Source: Treponema sp.
GTDB lineage: Bacteria; Spirochaetota; Spirochaetia; Treponematales; Treponemataceae
Assembly: GCA_016297405.1 (NCBI GenBank)
Contig: JAEDGP010000091.1
Coordinates: forward strand, 1 to 7,023
Direction of reading: 5' to 3'
Length of the DNA: 7,023 nucleotides
The notes under the pieces were generated by a model. The model saw only the letters and a list, made by a program, of their open reading frames with translations, was not told the DNA's origin and ran no database searches. The translations under genes were made by a program, and so were the position numbers. Below, in pieces: positions 6,294 to 7,023 of the stretch; within the stretch, counting starts at the first letter, position 1; every line of letters starts with the position of its first letter.

Positions 6294-7023
6294 TTAAACA
6301 TTCTGATTGAAATATGCAATTGTGTAATCTGTGTTTTTTATGAATCCAATTGATTTATAAAGCTGGATTGCGGCTTGATTTTGCTGCTTTACGAATAGGG
6401 ATGGCGTTTTGCCCGCTGACAATAATTTTTTGCACAGCAATTGAAGCAGCAGTTTGGCATAGTGATTGCCTCTGTGCTCAACTGCGGTATATATTCCACC
6501 AAGTTGCACGTATTTGTATCCAATGGCATTTGTGCCGGCTTTGCTTATCAGGGTATGATCTTTTTCTAATGCCAGGATATATTGCTTTTGAAGACTGTTT
6601 GCCAGGCGAAGCCGGCACAGGTGTTCGTCAAAAGTCCAGCTGGCAGGAATTACTTCTTCCTGTTCATAGGCAATTTGTAGCTGGCATAATTGTTCGTATG
6701 TTTTGGATGAGTTAGCGTTCTCCATGTTTTTTTTGCAGCGGACAATTTTTGTGTCCTTTGGAAACTGCGTGTACCAGCTGGACTTTTTGCATTGTCGCAA
6801 AACCATGGTGAATTTGCTTTCTGAAAGATGCATCAAATGATAGCTGTTGATTTGCTGAGGTTTATCGAATTGAATTTTTGAAAACGCTTTTAACAAAAGA
6901 GCTGCGCCTTTGCTTGGTCCATTGATACATGCAGGTTGTACAAAACCTTTGCTTTTGTAGAAAGTGGCAAAATCATCAATAAATTCGTCAAACAATGGCT
7001 GTTTTTGAGTTTGTTCTGCAAAA
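6294..7023 (-). CDS. GNAT-family N-acetyltransferase, 5' end beyond the window
   Basis: The C-terminal half (about 140-233, counting from the TTG at 6993-6995) is a GNAT acetyl-CoA-dependent acyltransferase domain: strand LGGIYTAVEH (165-174), acetyl-CoA loop RGNHYA (175-180), helix KLLLQLLCKKLL, and the C-terminal LFVKQQNQAAIQLYKSIGF (200-218), a well-known GNAT ending. The first 130 residues are a less typical N-terminal region that I do not recognise. The acceptor is unknown. In the pyrophosphate-binding loop, His178 replaces the usual Gly. The frame stays open to the last base (upstream codons read F-A-E-Q-T-Q-K-Q-P), no ATG lies within it, and the TTG has no Shine-Dalgarno, so I treat the gene as cut by the window edge. 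Its stop is 33 bp before the symporter ATG, so the two may be co-transcribed, although a weak internal promoter for the symporter cannot be excluded. Confidence 0.8.
   Translation of the reverse strand, partial: FAEQTQKQPLFDEFIDDFATFYKSKGFVQPACINGPSKGAALLLKAFSKIQFDKPQQINSYHLMHLSESKFTMVLRQCKKSSWYTQFPKDTKIVRCKKNMENANSSKTYEQLCQLQIAYEQEEVIPASWTFDEHLCRLRLANSLQKQYILALEKDHTLISKAGTNAIGYKYVQLGGIYTAVEHRGNHYAKLLLQLLCKKLLSAGKTPSLFVKQQNQAAIQLYKSIGFIKNTDYTIAYFNQNV

Noticed and set aside
6292..6299. GTTTAAAC palindrome between the acetyltransferase and symporter genes
   Set aside because: An 8-base AT-rich palindrome at a stop codon is expected by chance and has no supporting context.
6350..6715. 121-codon open frame on the plus strand opposite the acetyltransferase gene
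   Set aside because: It lies antisense to a well-supported GNAT domain, its translation is Cys/Leu/Ile-rich with no recognisable motif, and no ribosome site was seen.

Overview
The window reads as ordinary bacterial chromosome, about 40% G+C by eye, with strong Shine-Dalgarno sites and tight gene packing. The first gene product has a lipoprotein signal peptide ending in a Phe-Val-Ser-Cys lipobox. The overall character (lipoprotein-anchored binding protein, AlkD-type glycosylase, PutP symporter, anaerobe-like gene set) makes a host-associated spirochaete such as Treponema my best guess. A low-G+C Firmicute is the main alternative. This taxonomic call is inference only.

Region 1 (1-3679, plus strand) is a complete three-gene ABC importer operon: a lipoprotein substrate-binding protein, a double-length permease with two fused membrane domains, and an ATPase. 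The three genes are translationally tight: a 1-nt stop/start overlap (TAGTG) between the first two and a 44-nt overlap between the last two. By architecture it belongs to the Fbp/Afu 'ferric iron' importer group. However, the binding protein lacks the tandem tyrosines and the glutamate that hold Fe(III) in classical FbpA, so the substrate may be something else, such as a phosphorylated sugar or a phosphonate. A perfect 19-bp dyad lies upstream and overlaps the best -35 candidate.

Region 2 (3680-3834) is a gene-free spacer dominated by a GC-rich block (about 66% G+C over 3701-3790) that folds into several hairpins. It looks like a dispersed intergenic repeat or a structured RNA.

Region 3 (3835-4536, plus strand) encodes an AlkD-family DNA glycosylase with a TTG start. 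Its four active-site positions match those known from Bacillus AlkD. Its stop codon lies within a 13-bp tandem duplication.

Region 4 (4537-4694) separates convergent genes. It holds a long compound inverted repeat bounded by an A-run and a T-run, best read as a bidirectional intrinsic terminator. Each arm also contains a perfect Shine-Dalgarno sequence followed by ATGTGA.

Region 5 (4695-7023, minus strand) has a PutP-type sodium/proline symporter preceded, 33 bp upstream in the same direction, by a GNAT-family acetyltransferase whose 5' end runs off the right edge of the window.

I see no tRNA, rRNA, CRISPR array, transposase or phage gene. The genes are well-known families. The least explained parts are the two structured intergenic elements and the substrate of the ABC importer.
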